Shown here in pieces: positions 37,201-50,000 of a DNA stretch of 64,000 bases. A program made the translations under genes and the position numbers. This stretch comes from Lichenostomus cassidix (Eukaryota > Chordata > Aves > Passeriformes > Meliphagidae), in the NCBI GenBank assembly GCA_008360975.2, contig CM039184.1, positions 36,505,797 to 36,569,796 on the forward strand, in the 5' to 3' direction. The notes under the pieces were generated by a model. The model searched no databases. It had not been told where the DNA came from and was given only the letters and a program-made list of their open reading frames with translations. Every line of letters begins with the position of its first letter. The first letter of the stretch is position 1.

Positions 37201-39765
37201 CCTACTTACAGCAGGTGGAAACATGCAGGACAGTTCAGTCCTTTTTTCTAACATCTGCTGTTCTGTCACAAAAACATGATAGTCAAATAAATAGTACTGG
37301 AATCCTGGTCAAGTCAAACACAATAGCTTAGAGTATCATGTTCTCCATTTCTGACTTGAATCTTATTTACTTATTTAATACAAAATATAATAATTTAAAC
37401 AGAAGGAAGAGGACATTTTCCTTGAGTTTTGAGTATAAAGCTGTTAGAACTTTCTGAATATCTCCTGAATTTTACTTCACAGATTAAGTAGAGAAGTTAT
37501 CAGTTTACATGTCTTGATGGAGTTTAGGGATATATACTGCATTCTAGGCATTTGCAGAAGTGCATCTTCAGGTTAGAGAAAATTACTTTGGAAATTGCCT
37601 TCTATGAATTGGGAGCAAATTAATGAGGAATATTTTTGGTCTAAATTGAGGCTTTAGGTATTTCTTACAGTGATTATATAATCAGTTGTGGATCTAATCC
37701 CTTGTATATTTTTCCTTTATGTATCCTTTAATTTTATTCTTTATAGATTCTTCAGGGAGAAGGAAATTTTAAGCACTGACTGGCAAGTATGCTTAAGGCT
37801 TAGCTATGTTTTGGCATTTCACTGTGTTGCAAACCCTCATGGCAGCAACAATACAACAGAGACCACAATTTGGTTTAAGCTGTTTCACAACTCCCCAAAC
37901 CTTATACAAATTGTTTTTTTATCAGTGGAAGTTATTTCAAATGCTCTTAATTAACACTTCATAAATGGTGAGATGTTCAGTTTTCTCTTTTATTTTTTCA
38001 GTTCTTTTCCTTGAGGCATGCTTTGAGCTTCACAGTGTTGCTGGCTCTCTGGAAGAGCCAACAGGAATCCTAACGGCTATCTGCTGCTTCATTCTGCATG
38101 AAAACAGGAACAAAACTTATGGATGATGTCTTCTCAAGATAGGGAGTTGTAACAGCTACAGTTACCTATCTGCAAAAGCCAGTGTTTTCAGGTAAAATAT
38201 TCCAGAGTATATGTAGCTCTTCCCTTCTTCAGCATTCAAGGATGTTAGAACAACCTGTAAAGAACAAGAGCGCTTGATGACATTTACCAGGCCTTGCTGC
38301 TCTGAAGACTGATCATAGTCTTAGTGATGCCATTAAAATGAACAATATCATTTAAATCAGAAAACAGAATCAGCGATGTCAGCAACAAGCCTCTTCCTGC
38401 AGATGTATGGTATTGACTTGCCTTTAGCTAACCTCTTCTTAATATGCTCAGAGGCCAAAATTTCTATTTATTTATTTAGTAATTAATTTATTTTTACTTT
38501 TGAGCTTACAAATAGTATCTATCCTTAAAAAAGGCATTATCCTTCTGGGAGAGATTCCATAATCCCATTTCTCCTGTTTTCACAGTGCTGTAAAGCAGAT
38601 GCTGGGTACATCTGTGCTAGGGAAGAGCAAAGACCTCAGGGTTTTTAGGGTATATATGAGAAGTCTCCTTATCTGCCCTGAGACCCAAGATTTTTCTCCT
38701 CACATCATGAATGAGATGTGAACACAAACTCGATTGCAAGGCTGAATTTAGCTCTAAAATACAGCTAAATTGAGGACATTGAGGTTTGGGTGAATGCACT
38801 GTTAGACTGCAGGGGTAGTATCCAGTATCGAGCAGAATTAAAGCTTGGATTTTTTGCAAGGAGAATGATATTATAAATTGTTTTTTTGTTTATAAATTAT
38901 CCTTTATGTTTCAAGTGTTACCTGACAGGGTGATCAATGCACCTGTTACTTTATTGCAATTTGCTTTGGGGAGCTCTCAGCTGTAATTATTTTTATTATT
39001 ATTGTTATTCGCTTGAACAGAATGGATTTGCAAACTTAGAATGTGAAGTTTCAGACTTCTTTTTAACACTTGCTTTCATGTATGCATAGTGAAAAGTAAC
39101 TCTAGGTATCTAAAACCCGATTAATCCCACAATTATTTAATGTAGAGAGAAGAAAGAGGTCTCAATGATAATAGAGAGGAAAGCAACTCTATTTTTAGTG
39201 AGAGATTGGACATAAAAGGGAAACTTATAGGTTAGTTAACAGTGATATGTGAGAAAGGCTGACAGGGAAATACAGATATTCTTATGGGGAGACTGAGATA
39301 TGGTCCAGAAATTTAAGAGAAGTCATTTAAGTTGAGAAAGGGGGCAAAGGGGAAGAGTTCAATGACCACATATGGCTAATTATAAATGTAGAAAAGGGAT
39401 AAAGAGTTTGCTGAAACGCAGTTGAAAGGTCAGTGTCTGTCAGGAATCAATGTAATACCCTTACCCAGGAATAGGAAAAATATATGAATCTACAAGATGT
39501 TATTTTCATGACAGGGTTTTTCTGAGACGAAAACTGACTAAATGGTAATAATTATTAGTGGTTCCTGTAGTTGTTTGCCAGAAGTAGAAACACTTATACA
39601 AAAGGGAAAAGCATTGTGTTTTAAGATTTTTATTACTTTTTCTGGACTGTGCCATTTTTTGTAATTTAATACATTCTCAAGCTGAAATAAGGTCCCCTGA
39701 CACTAACAGCTTTACACTACAGATAAAATTTAATTTTTGTAATGACAAATAACTGAAATTTTAGA

Positions 39766-39804
39766 AATTGTAATTGTAAATTGTAATTGATAATTGTAAT
39801 TGTC
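39766..39804 (+). repeat. TTGTAAT/AATTG imperfect tandem repeat
   Basis: Four to five imperfect copies of TTGTAAT within about 40 bp. Confidence 0.75.
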
Positions 39805-42800
39805 ACCTTGTAATGGAATGTGGGCAGCTCAAAGAATTAAAACATCTGGACATGAAAGTATAGATGGGACCAGATATGTGTTCTATAAAAAAGTTTTGAT
39901 CTCTCCAGAGCTTTTAAGAACTCTGGTGTACTGTGGAGTCTTAAACCTGTATCAAAGTGCCCTAATTTTGTTAGTGCTTATAAGCCATTAATATTAATTA
40001 GTTAAAAAAATTAAATACCTGGTCCATTTGGTCTTATTATTTCATCACTCAATTAGAAGGCTGTCCTGTGTTCTTTCCTATTAGTTTTATCTGCAATGCA
40101 AAAGCAAAAGAGAAAGAGAAGAAAAAGAAGCTATTAAATAAATTATCAACTATTGTTTTCATTTTTTTCAAGGAAGCAAAAATCCTATAATATAATTATT
40201 ACTATATCATATTTTCTAAATTAAAAAGTTCTGGAAATTCTGAAAGGACCACTTTTAAACTTTTCTACCTGACAGCAACCTTTTGTACCTCCAAATAATG
40301 CAAAATTAAATATATTTTTAGATCAGAATACTTTAAGAATATATCCTTAAATTAAATACAAAATAAGAAATATTTGAAAGAACATAGTCTACTCCTCAGG
40401 CTAATCTGTTGATGATCTTACCGACTGCATAAATGATTCCATTCCTGTCTTTTGGCATAGATAGGATAGCTGCTTATGCTTCAAAAAAAATGAGATATGT
40501 TAAAATTCAAGGGCATCTGGAGTTGTAACTGAGATCTAAAGACTGAAAATGAGAATACTGAAAGCAATCCTAACACTAAGCCTTTCAAGATGATACAGTA
40601 CATATGCAAGATTTCATGCTGGTCTTTCAAATAGAGCTAAGAGAACTGATTTACTATCAACTTGGTCATCATGAATTAAGCAAACATGTCAGCTGACTAA
40701 CAACACTCATACTGGAAATAGCTTGTCCCTCTGGTAACTCAGGTAAAGAGGACTCACTCTGTGTAATTTATGGTCTCCGTAGAGTACAATATTGAAAGAA
40801 TACAGAAACTGTTGTAAATTCCTGATGAAATGCAAGCACAAGTCTGTTTACTATTAAATGTGATTTACTGCAGTTATATGTGTTCTCCTTCTCCCAAGTA
40901 CCTTGTAATTTTTGTACATAGTACAGGGGCTTTAGACAAATAATAATAAAAGCTTTTTATTTGGAGCTAGTGCAGAATAACTTGCATATAGAATTATGAT
41001 CTTTTTATATTTCCTATTACACTGTATAACCAATTTTTATATTTTTTAAGACTATTAAGATTTGAAGAAGAAAATTTCAAGAAGATCATAATCAAATATC
41101 ACTTCAAAACTGGAAATGGTGTAGACCTAGAAGCTACTTTGTGTAATATATGCAAGGAAGATCTGCTATACAGATTATTTCATTACAGTATGGAGACAAA
41201 TGGAATCACATTTTATCACATAGAATCTGTAGAGTCTATCTAATACTAGTGATAATTATTCTGATGTCTGTGTTCTTGTTTATAATGCATTTTTATAACA
41301 TTATTTTCATGGAGAGTAGAATTGGAGAGCCTGATAATCAGAAAATGTTACCAATTGCTTTTATGTAGTAGTCTATGCACCTACATAATTTCAAGAAAGG
41401 TTAAATAGCCACTTTGCTCAGACATAAAACTGTTTTGTTGTAACTTTTACGAGTCAAAAATTTGCTTTCTCTAATTCTTAGTTTTACTTAGAGATTAGCA
41501 TAATTTATGTCCATAAGTCTCAATACTTGGGAACAAACAAGAAAAAATGCATTCAAGAAAGTAATTCTTACTGAATGCTGATGTTTGTGATAAAGTTGAA
41601 TCTTTTTGCTTATTTGTCTCATTTTCAAACTTCCCATCTTCCCTTCCCTACTCAGATTGTTTTTACCATTTTGGAGTGTGGTATGTTCACTCAGTAGAAA
41701 TGCAAGTATCTGCTTAGCTACAGTGGGTTTATTAGCTGTTTTCATGAACTCTTTGAATAGTTTAGACATGTGAAGTGATCATTGCTCAGTTTAGTAGGGT
41801 TGGAGTTTTTTATTTGCATAGCATTGTAACATGCACTTTTTATAATCTACATGGAATTACTTGATGGAATGTAGGTTTTGCTCTGCCTTCACTTCACTTC
41901 ACTCTGCCCTCCTCCCTTGTAACCACAAGTACATTTTTTATCTGTTAGATACCTGCTTGCTTAGGCTCTGTTCCTGGTACCAGATTTGGGTTGTCTTTCT
42001 CTTCACTGCCTCTCTTTTGTATTGGGCTGGGATAGAACTTTAAAAGCTTCATCTACATTTTTTTGTTTCCCAAGTCTTCACAGAAGTTTGTTCTGTAATT
42101 GATTTCTTAAAGTATTTTATGCTTCCTTCAAGCAGTTAACCTTCAGAAGTGGATGTTTGGATTTTTGTCAATACTGAATTAAGTTTGATCATTAACCTCT
42201 TGCTGTTATGTTGATATTGCCAATTTAGACACTTATGATTTGCATGACTACTAATCCTACTGATGGGAAGTATGACTGGTTACAATAGCTAAAGTTGTGC
42301 ATCAATGGTAAATTGTCATCCAAACTTCTACCTGCATTTGATTGCTGAAGCACTATAGTAACAAAGACATTGTGCAGCATTTGCATGCCTAAACTTCACC
42401 CTGTCATCCCATTTGGATAATAAATAGCTGGCCTCTCAGGAAGAACACAGAGCATACCAGGCATACAGTGGAGAGTGTGAGCTCTCAAACTGTCTCTCAT
42501 CCTGTTAGACTGCCTCAACCCATGACAGGGACTGAGTAATTAAAAGTAACTTTCACTCAGTTTTAGGAACTATGAAATGCAAAGAATCTAGGAGAGCAAA
42601 CCCCCTGGCCAACCTTCTAGCATATAATACTATTTCATTAATAACTCTTTTAAGAACAGCTGCTTAAATCCAGCACTGATGTCTACAATTATTTTTACAG
42701 ATGTGACCACTCCTGTAATAAAAATCTTGCTTTGCAGCTTTGCTTGTTCCACTTCATCCAATAAAGTTTCCATAAGTAAACAACCTCCTTCCAACTTCTG

Positions 42801-43519
42801 ATATATTTTAATTTTGAATAGATTGCTCTTCCCATGCAAGTTTAAAATCTTACCTTGTTTTAAAATTGTAGATGTTTGACTTCATGTTTTCTGAAAGAGA
42901 CTTTTTAATGTAGAGACTGTGTCAATCCAGAGCAGACTGGTATAAGTCTTTTCATGTCCCCACTGGATTTTTTTTAATCTCCCTTTCAAAATATATTTGC
43001 ATTCATATACATTGATCAAAACATCTGACTGACTACATAAGACTAAAGCTCATCAAAGAATTTTGAATTATTTAGCTGGAAAATTTATAACATAGCCTGT
43101 TATACTAAATAAAAAGCAGTGTTGGTATTTCCACTCTCATACCAATAACCTTGAATAGACATTATTTTATACTTTTCCTTAGGAATGACACCAAGAAAAT
43201 AAAATAGAAGGTGAATATATTAGCATGTGAGTAGTTGCTGCTGTGTCCTTGGGCAACATACAGGATCTCTAATGTTCTCATTGTTATTAATTGTACCTTT
43301 TTTGCCACTTCCATTCTAGAGATAGAAATACCACAGGCTCATGAAACCCTCAGTATAACTCTATACCAAATGACACACACAACAGGTACAAGAAAATGTC
43401 TGCAGTCTTCCTTCATAAAAGTGCTTTCTCTTAATCACCTTTTGCCCTGTTAAGAACCCTGAAAATAAAGCTGAATCTGAATTCCTTTTTAGGCAGATGA
43501 TTAAACATTCTCACCATTA

Positions 43520-43921
43520 TATAATACGATTTCCATTTTATTTTAAACATACTTTGCATGATATAAAAATATTGATCACAGTGAGCTTTAACAATTGTTA
43601 CTGCTATAAACAGAAATGCTGCACGATGGTTTTAGTGGAAATAAATTATATAGTCATTATCTCTTAAAAAAAATCACAAGAAGGAGAACCTAGGCTGTTT
43701 GGTCATTGACAGAAAATAAGTCCTTATTGAGTTCTTTACAAATGTGAACCCCAGTTGTTTTCTACATTTGCTTTCCACATCTTGAGAAAAGCACAAGTCT
43801 GTCTCTGAAAGCCCCACAGGGTCTCTGGTGAACATTTAATTCCAAATATTAGCAAAGTGTCTGTTGTTCTTTTGTTCTAATGGAAAAATGTACACCAACA
43901 AAGCAAGCAGTGCTCTCTTCA
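43520..43921 (-). other. VEGFC: VEGFC 3'UTR (end estimated)
   Basis: Runs from the stop codon to an estimated cleavage point about 15-20 nt past the AATAAA at 43542-43537, giving about 400 nt, close to the mammalian VEGFC 3'UTR as I recall it. The sequence is AT-rich with no repeat element. The 3' end is inferred from the signal alone; longer forms using later signals cannot be excluded. Confidence 0.7.
43537..43542 (-). terminator. VEGFC: VEGFC polyadenylation signal AATAAA
   Basis: The plus strand reads TTTATT, hence AATAAA on the transcribed strand, about 380 nt past the stop codon. A G/T-containing stretch (GGTGAGAATGTTT) follows about 20-30 nt downstream, as expected for a downstream element. 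Confidence 0.7.
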
Positions 43922-44036
43922 CTAATTCATCAGTGGTCTTTTCCAATATGTAGGTACACAGCGGCACACTTCTTCACTGAAATAAAATCCAGCATCGCAG
44001 CGTTTTGTTCGCACTGTACACGGAGGTCTGTAACAA
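43922..44036 (-). CDS. VEGFC: VEGFC exon 7: C-terminal end and stop codon
   Basis: 115 nt: one base finishing Ser333, 37 codons (334-370), and TAG at 43924-43922. The acceptor is TTCCTTTTAG; a second AG nine bases further on (TTGTTACAG) would drop three residues and break the phase-1 join, so the first is preferred. The exon encodes CYRPPCTVRTKRCD and FSEEVCRCVPTYWKRPLMN, the last cysteine motif and the typical VEGF-C terminus (mammals end in RPQMS). Confidence 0.96.
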
Positions 44037-47000
44037 CTAAAGGAAGGGGGAAAAAAAGGAGGCATTAATATAACACAATCATTTATATTAAACTGGAGCA
44101 GAGATCTCTGTGCCTTCACATTGCCATTCCTCAACGGGATATTTAATTCCTGCAAATACATATATTTTAACTTTTATGTTCTTGCAACTGATTTTAGTTG
44201 GGGTATTCTTCACAAAAGACAATGAAATAATAATGAGTGATACTGAAGAGAAATTATTCTACTGCAACACATGCATATTTTTTAGCACACTGCTGGTTGT
44301 AGTTGCATTCTAATCTTGAGTAGTATTTTTTTCAATTCTGTTTTGAAAATAGGATAATTTCTGTACTCAAATTGGCTTCTTATGACCTATTGCAAGCAGC
44401 AAATTTGAGGAGGTCATCCAAAATCGGGTGATGATAAAATCAATCATCTTCCCATCCCCAACTGTTTCTCACCTTATTCACTACTGAAATAAGCCTGAGA
44501 GAGGTTTATCTACATATCTTGTCTACACTGTGACTCTGATCTTGAATATGAGACCATACTTCTTTTCAAGTTGCAGTCTCTGAGGCCAGTTGGAAAATAT
44601 CTACATTCATATTGTATATGTGTGCATTCTGAAGAAAAATCAGAGCAAATTTATCATGTTTCTTATATATCTTAATGCAAAAAAAATAGCATTAGTGTCT
44701 ACCTGATTAAAATAAGTTTAACAGAAATACAATACTGAACCACAAATCTCTACTACCTATGCAGCAACAGAATTTTCTTGACTAATTCCTTGACTGAAAA
44801 ATAAAACTTATACAAAGATAGTATCTCTGGTTGTCCCTGAACCCTTCCTTTTCCTATTTTATTTTTCTATTAAAACAAGAACTTGACCTAAAATAACCTT
44901 ACAATAACAATGCTAAATACTTTCTGGTGTATAATGGAGACAAAGTACAAGTCTGGGATTTTTTTCAGATACTGGCAATGAGTCAAAAGACAAAAGTATA
45001 CATCTTGAGTTTCAGCACAGTTATACTTAAAACTTGTACTTAAATAATGTGTGCCCGTTTGTGAAATGCTGATATTACGATCAATGAAAATTAAATTACG
45101 GTAACATATATATACAGCACAATCTATTGGGCAATGTCAGTCTCCCCGAGGTACTTCTCATTTCAGGCTTGTGGCTACTCTTAGTGCTGTTGCAGATAAG
45201 TTAGTGAGTTGTTTGCTTGTTTTGGATACTAAGTTACTCATTTGCAGTAATTTGTTTATGATATGAGGTCTGCACCACAATTGCATTAATTCACACCATC
45301 TAGTTCAACCAATGAATCTGGCTATGAGGAAAGTAACAAGGAATGAGGAAGACTGCAAATGTGATATTTATTAACTAGTCACATCTTGTTCAGTGTTTTC
45401 AATGTCATTTATCATAGATTAGTTCACCACTGTGGTTTCTGTAATTAAGGGAGTAACGATTTGTGCAACTTAACAGATATTTGAAATCAGTAGCAGCTCA
45501 TGGGAATCTCTCAAAGCCCCGCTGATCTTCTCCCCAAAATTTTTGGAAACAGTGGTAAAAGGGAACAAAAAGGTTTGTGAAAGGATCTAATATGAGCAAA
45601 TAAGCAGCTGCCATTAGATGTATTCTGGGAAAAAGGTACTCCACAGAGGTGCAGTGAATGAAACACTAAACTCACCTTTTTCCTGCCTCTGCCATGAAAG
45701 TTCAAACCATTTCATATACTGAATGACAGTAAAATGAAATCAGGTAAGAAGAAAAAGAGGCAAAGCCAAACACTTCCACACACCTATGACTGTACACAAC
45801 AAAAAGCAGTCATGCAAACATTAAGTATGAGGAGCTGACTTTGTTTAGGATTCATGCCTCCTTGTGAACTTCAACCTGCAGCTGCGACTGCTACACAGCA
45901 CCTCTCCCATGTGAGTTTGTGTGTAACAGCAGTCAAGGTCAGGTTACTTCACTCTTATCCTTATTTGGGACATTTCAACAGAGCAAGAAAGTCCATCTCC
46001 TCCTCTAAAAGGCTTTGCAGATGAAGTTCCTAGTTATGTGGCCCAGCCAAAACTGACCAAAATAAATTTTGGAGGTGATAGCAGAGGGTGAATAGCAGTA
46101 GAGTCATTGTAACTACATAAATGTGGTTTCCTTAGGAAACTGCTGAACAATAGACCACATCTTTCAAAAGATTCGGTCTGAATGCTGTTTACGGAGTGTT
46201 TTCATGTGACAGATCTGCTTCAATGAGGATAATCTGAGCATGCAGGAGCTAGGATAGATGGCCAGTGTCACACAGTGCTGGGAAAATCAGCAGTAACTTT
46301 CTCTTTATGGTCAATAATTGTGATTTTTTTTTTTGCTGCAGAATGCCCAGATCGTCATTGTGGGCAGTCTAACAACTCCACAAATGAAACAAGTGGAAAT
46401 GCTGCTGCTTGGGCTGATAAACAGCATAATCACCTTAAAAGTCAGTATGCTGAGGGTTTTTTTCCCTTCCCCTCCTGTGCTTTGTAGATGACTTTGTATT
46501 TCTTTCCTTTGAAACAGGGTGTAACACTAGAGACAGAGACATTTTAGGCACTGTGCATAAAAATATTAGTGCTTCAAAACCAGAAGCTAAAAGGATTACT
46601 TATCTCCACAGGGAGCTGTCTAGGACATGGCTACAGGATTATGTTCATGTCTAGGACTCACACATCTAGCACAAAGGTATAGAGTAGTACCTCTGTTTAT
46701 GTTTCATAAATTGATATAATTTATTTATTTTATATTATATAAATAAAATTGTATCATTTATGTTGTTATAAACCAGAAAGGGATCTTTCTTCCAGAGATA
46801 AAAAAGATGTTGCAGGATTTTTATTCCTTTTAGAGACAGCTTGTGCTGGACAGAGCCAAAATGTGAGAAACATATGCTAAATCTTTCCTTAAGGAGGAGA
46901 GATTGTGTCCCGTACTTTTCTTGACAGTGCTAACATCTACAGGACTATTGGTTCTAGAGGAATAAAGTAATACCATATATAAATCTTTCTTTCTCCACAC

Positions 47001-50000
47001 AAAAACAAAAGAAAAAAAGCTTAGAAAAGAGAAATAGGTAAAAGCATCCTATATTACACTGTCCTCAGAAGTGAGAAAGTGATTCAAACTCTCATTGTAT
47101 TCAACCACAACACAACAGAGTAAAGCTGAACTCAATTTCTTCCTTCAAATACTAAGTCTTTAAACCAACTGAGATATTTAAATCAATATCAGATATTTAT
47201 TATGAAATTTCTTAGCTTCTTAAGTGCCTGACTTTTCCAGTTGTGAATGCTCTTTTAAAATGTGCATGGTTTCTATTTGCAGCACAGCTGGAAGTTAAAC
47301 CTAGAGCAGTGTAAAGGTTTTGCAATATGTAAAGCTTGTGTAATCAGGCTGGTTTCTTTTCCTCGGCAAATATAAAATTCAAATTATATGAGAAGAAATA
47401 ATTTGTGATTTTTCTTACAGCTCTTTGAATTCACTTAAAAGGCAAAACACTGAAAAACAAGTAATGCCAGTTAATAATCTTTCCCCCCATTTTAGAGACC
47501 AACACAAGTGTCAATATTTGACCTTTTTTCATTTTTCAAGATGAACTGATGTATATATATCTAGCAATATATTTATTCCAACTAATTACATGTTATATTA
47601 AAAATCATATAAGGTTTATTTTTGATAAGCATCAGGTTACCACAGGCATTTAAATGTCCCAATTTGCTGTTTTTCATTTCCAGTGCCTGAATTGTTATTT
47701 GTCATTCATATAATAGAAAAAATTCCCCTATATTAGAAATAAGTGATCTTTCTACTCCAAATGCCATTGTTTAAGAAATTTTAAAAATTTAATTTAATTA
47801 ACAAAGGTGTTTAAGAAATTTTCAAGAGAACTCTACTGGAAAACTTTCCTCACATAATGTACAAGGCAGAAATAATACTGTTTGTTTCTCTGAATCTAAT
47901 GTCATCTACGTTTTTATATTTAGACTGCTAATACCATGGGTGTAGCAGTCAAGGAACTAAAAGGTCCTGGGGTATATAAAGAAATTGCAGTATTTTCTTC
48001 CTGACTAAATCTCATTTTAAATGGTGAATGTAAGCAGTCTGTTTTATACTTACGTATGTCTACTTTTCACAAAAATCACCCAGAGCTAGGGTGATTCCAA
48101 AATTTAGGAAGTGGAAATGAATGATGGTATCTCCAGAATTAAGCCCTGAAATCTAATTAAGAATATTTGAATTGAGTATTTGAGTTACTTGAATTGCAAT
48201 ATTCAGTTCCTGGGGAAAAATAGAGTGGGATTTTGGTTAGCATAAGAAACTGGGAGGTTGAACCTACTATGCATTTTCACCAAAAGGAAAAAAGTCCCAG
48301 GAAGTAGTGGTATGACTACTAGAAACTAAACATGCTTTAAAATACTTATTATGCCTAGTATCTTCCCCTTAGAGATCATAGAAGTCATAGAAGATAAAAC
48401 TGAAGACAGGCTTACTGCTTAATTAAGACTACAATGCAATTCAACAAGACAGCTGATGCCCCAACCCAAAATTTTACACAATAAACACAACAAAATAAAT
48501 AAAAACTGAGGTTTTACCTGCATGTCTGGTGATGGAACCTTTTTCCTTTCAAGAAGCATTTATTGGGAGATTCTATACATTCACAGATGCACTTTGCAGG
48601 ATTTAGTGGCTGATGTCTAGGACAGGTCTTTTTACATACACACTGGCACTTTTCTTCATCAAATTCCTTGTTGGGCCCGCAGGAAGCAGGGATAAGTTTG
48701 TTTTTGCACATGCACTGACATGATGATCTGTCCAATTCTTTGTGAGGTCCACAGCTCGAGGGCCGCATGCCTCCTTTGCAGACACACTGACAGGTTTCTT
48801 CATCCAGCTCTTTGTTTGGTCCACAGATATGGAATCCTTCAGACGTGTCTAGAAAAGCAGCAGAGAAGTTGCACTATAACCACAATTTTGTGTCTACTAA
48901 CTCACCTATTTTTATGTGAAGAAATGAGCAAATCCATACCTTTTATTGTGTTTCAAAAACAAGCATATGTGAAAATTTAGGCAACAACCAGTATTGCATT
49001 GATACAGAAAACGATAAAGCTAATTACTACTACTTCTTCTTTGTCTTTAGGTGAATCAAAACATGGAACTACATTTAATCCTTTAAGCAAAAGTGCTTAC
49101 CAGAATCTCCAAGGTGAGAAGAGAAACCAAAATCATGCTGTGACAAACATCTGCAAATTTGATTATTCCAAATATGGTTTTTTGGACAGGTCTTGTTTGC
49201 CACATGACACCTGTGAAATTAAAAATGCTGTTGATTTACTACTATAAGAACTCAAGGAGAAAAGAAAATTACTTTAGCTGTTGATTGCTTTAGTTCCTCT
49301 CCATTACAAATATCTTTCTAAACATGTCAGCTCATTCATAATCTAATTTTTTCTCCTGTCAAATCTGTTACAAAAGGTTCTCCCCACTAAAGAGATTTTC
49401 AACCATTTGTTGAAGAAGCCTTCTCACATTTCAAGTTTAAGCTCTAACTTCTAGAAACTGATATTTATACTTTGCTAATGTAGTTTGGAAACAGACCTAA
49501 GCCTAGAACATAAGCCTCATATAGAACAACAGAAAAGTATAAAAACTCTTTTTCATGTCAAATACTGCACAGATGGTAACAGGCATTATTTTCCATGTTG
49601 CTTTTTGAAGTACAAAAATGTTTTCAAACTTAAGTTGTTGAAAGATGGCAGGTAATAGTTTCTGACTGAATGCTGTAGACAAAACTTAAAAAAAAAAAAA
49701 AAATCAGTTTATCAGATTCCATTTCCCTTTATGCGAAAGTTAAGTCATCAGCTGACACTTTCTCATTAGTCACTAGGATTCTGGCCAACTTTCTTGAACC
49801 TAAAGATTTGCGCTTCAGCAGTGATGCCCCTTCACTTTAAAAATAAAGGGAATAAACAACACTTTAGTCCTCTTTTCCTGCTACAGTTTGCAGCCAAGGT
49901 AGTAGTACTAAAGAGAGCAAAAAATCCAAACAGCAGCTGTTGCCTTTTCACAGAATGAGTGAACTGAGCTATCTGGTGGACCACAGACAGAATATTTATG

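Larger units (their letters stand above)
32331..43519. other. Intergenic, downstream of VEGFC, no gene recognised
   Basis: AT-rich with TA-rich and TTGTAAT simple repeats. Short open frames only. No recognised repeat element in 11 kb, which is notable only as absence of what I can identify by eye. Confidence 0.7.

Noticed and set aside
44028..44036. Alternative acceptor TTGTTACAG nine bases into exon 7
   Set aside because: Would remove nine bases and the conserved Cys-Tyr; the upstream TTCCTTTTAG has the better pyrimidine tract and preserves the family sequence.
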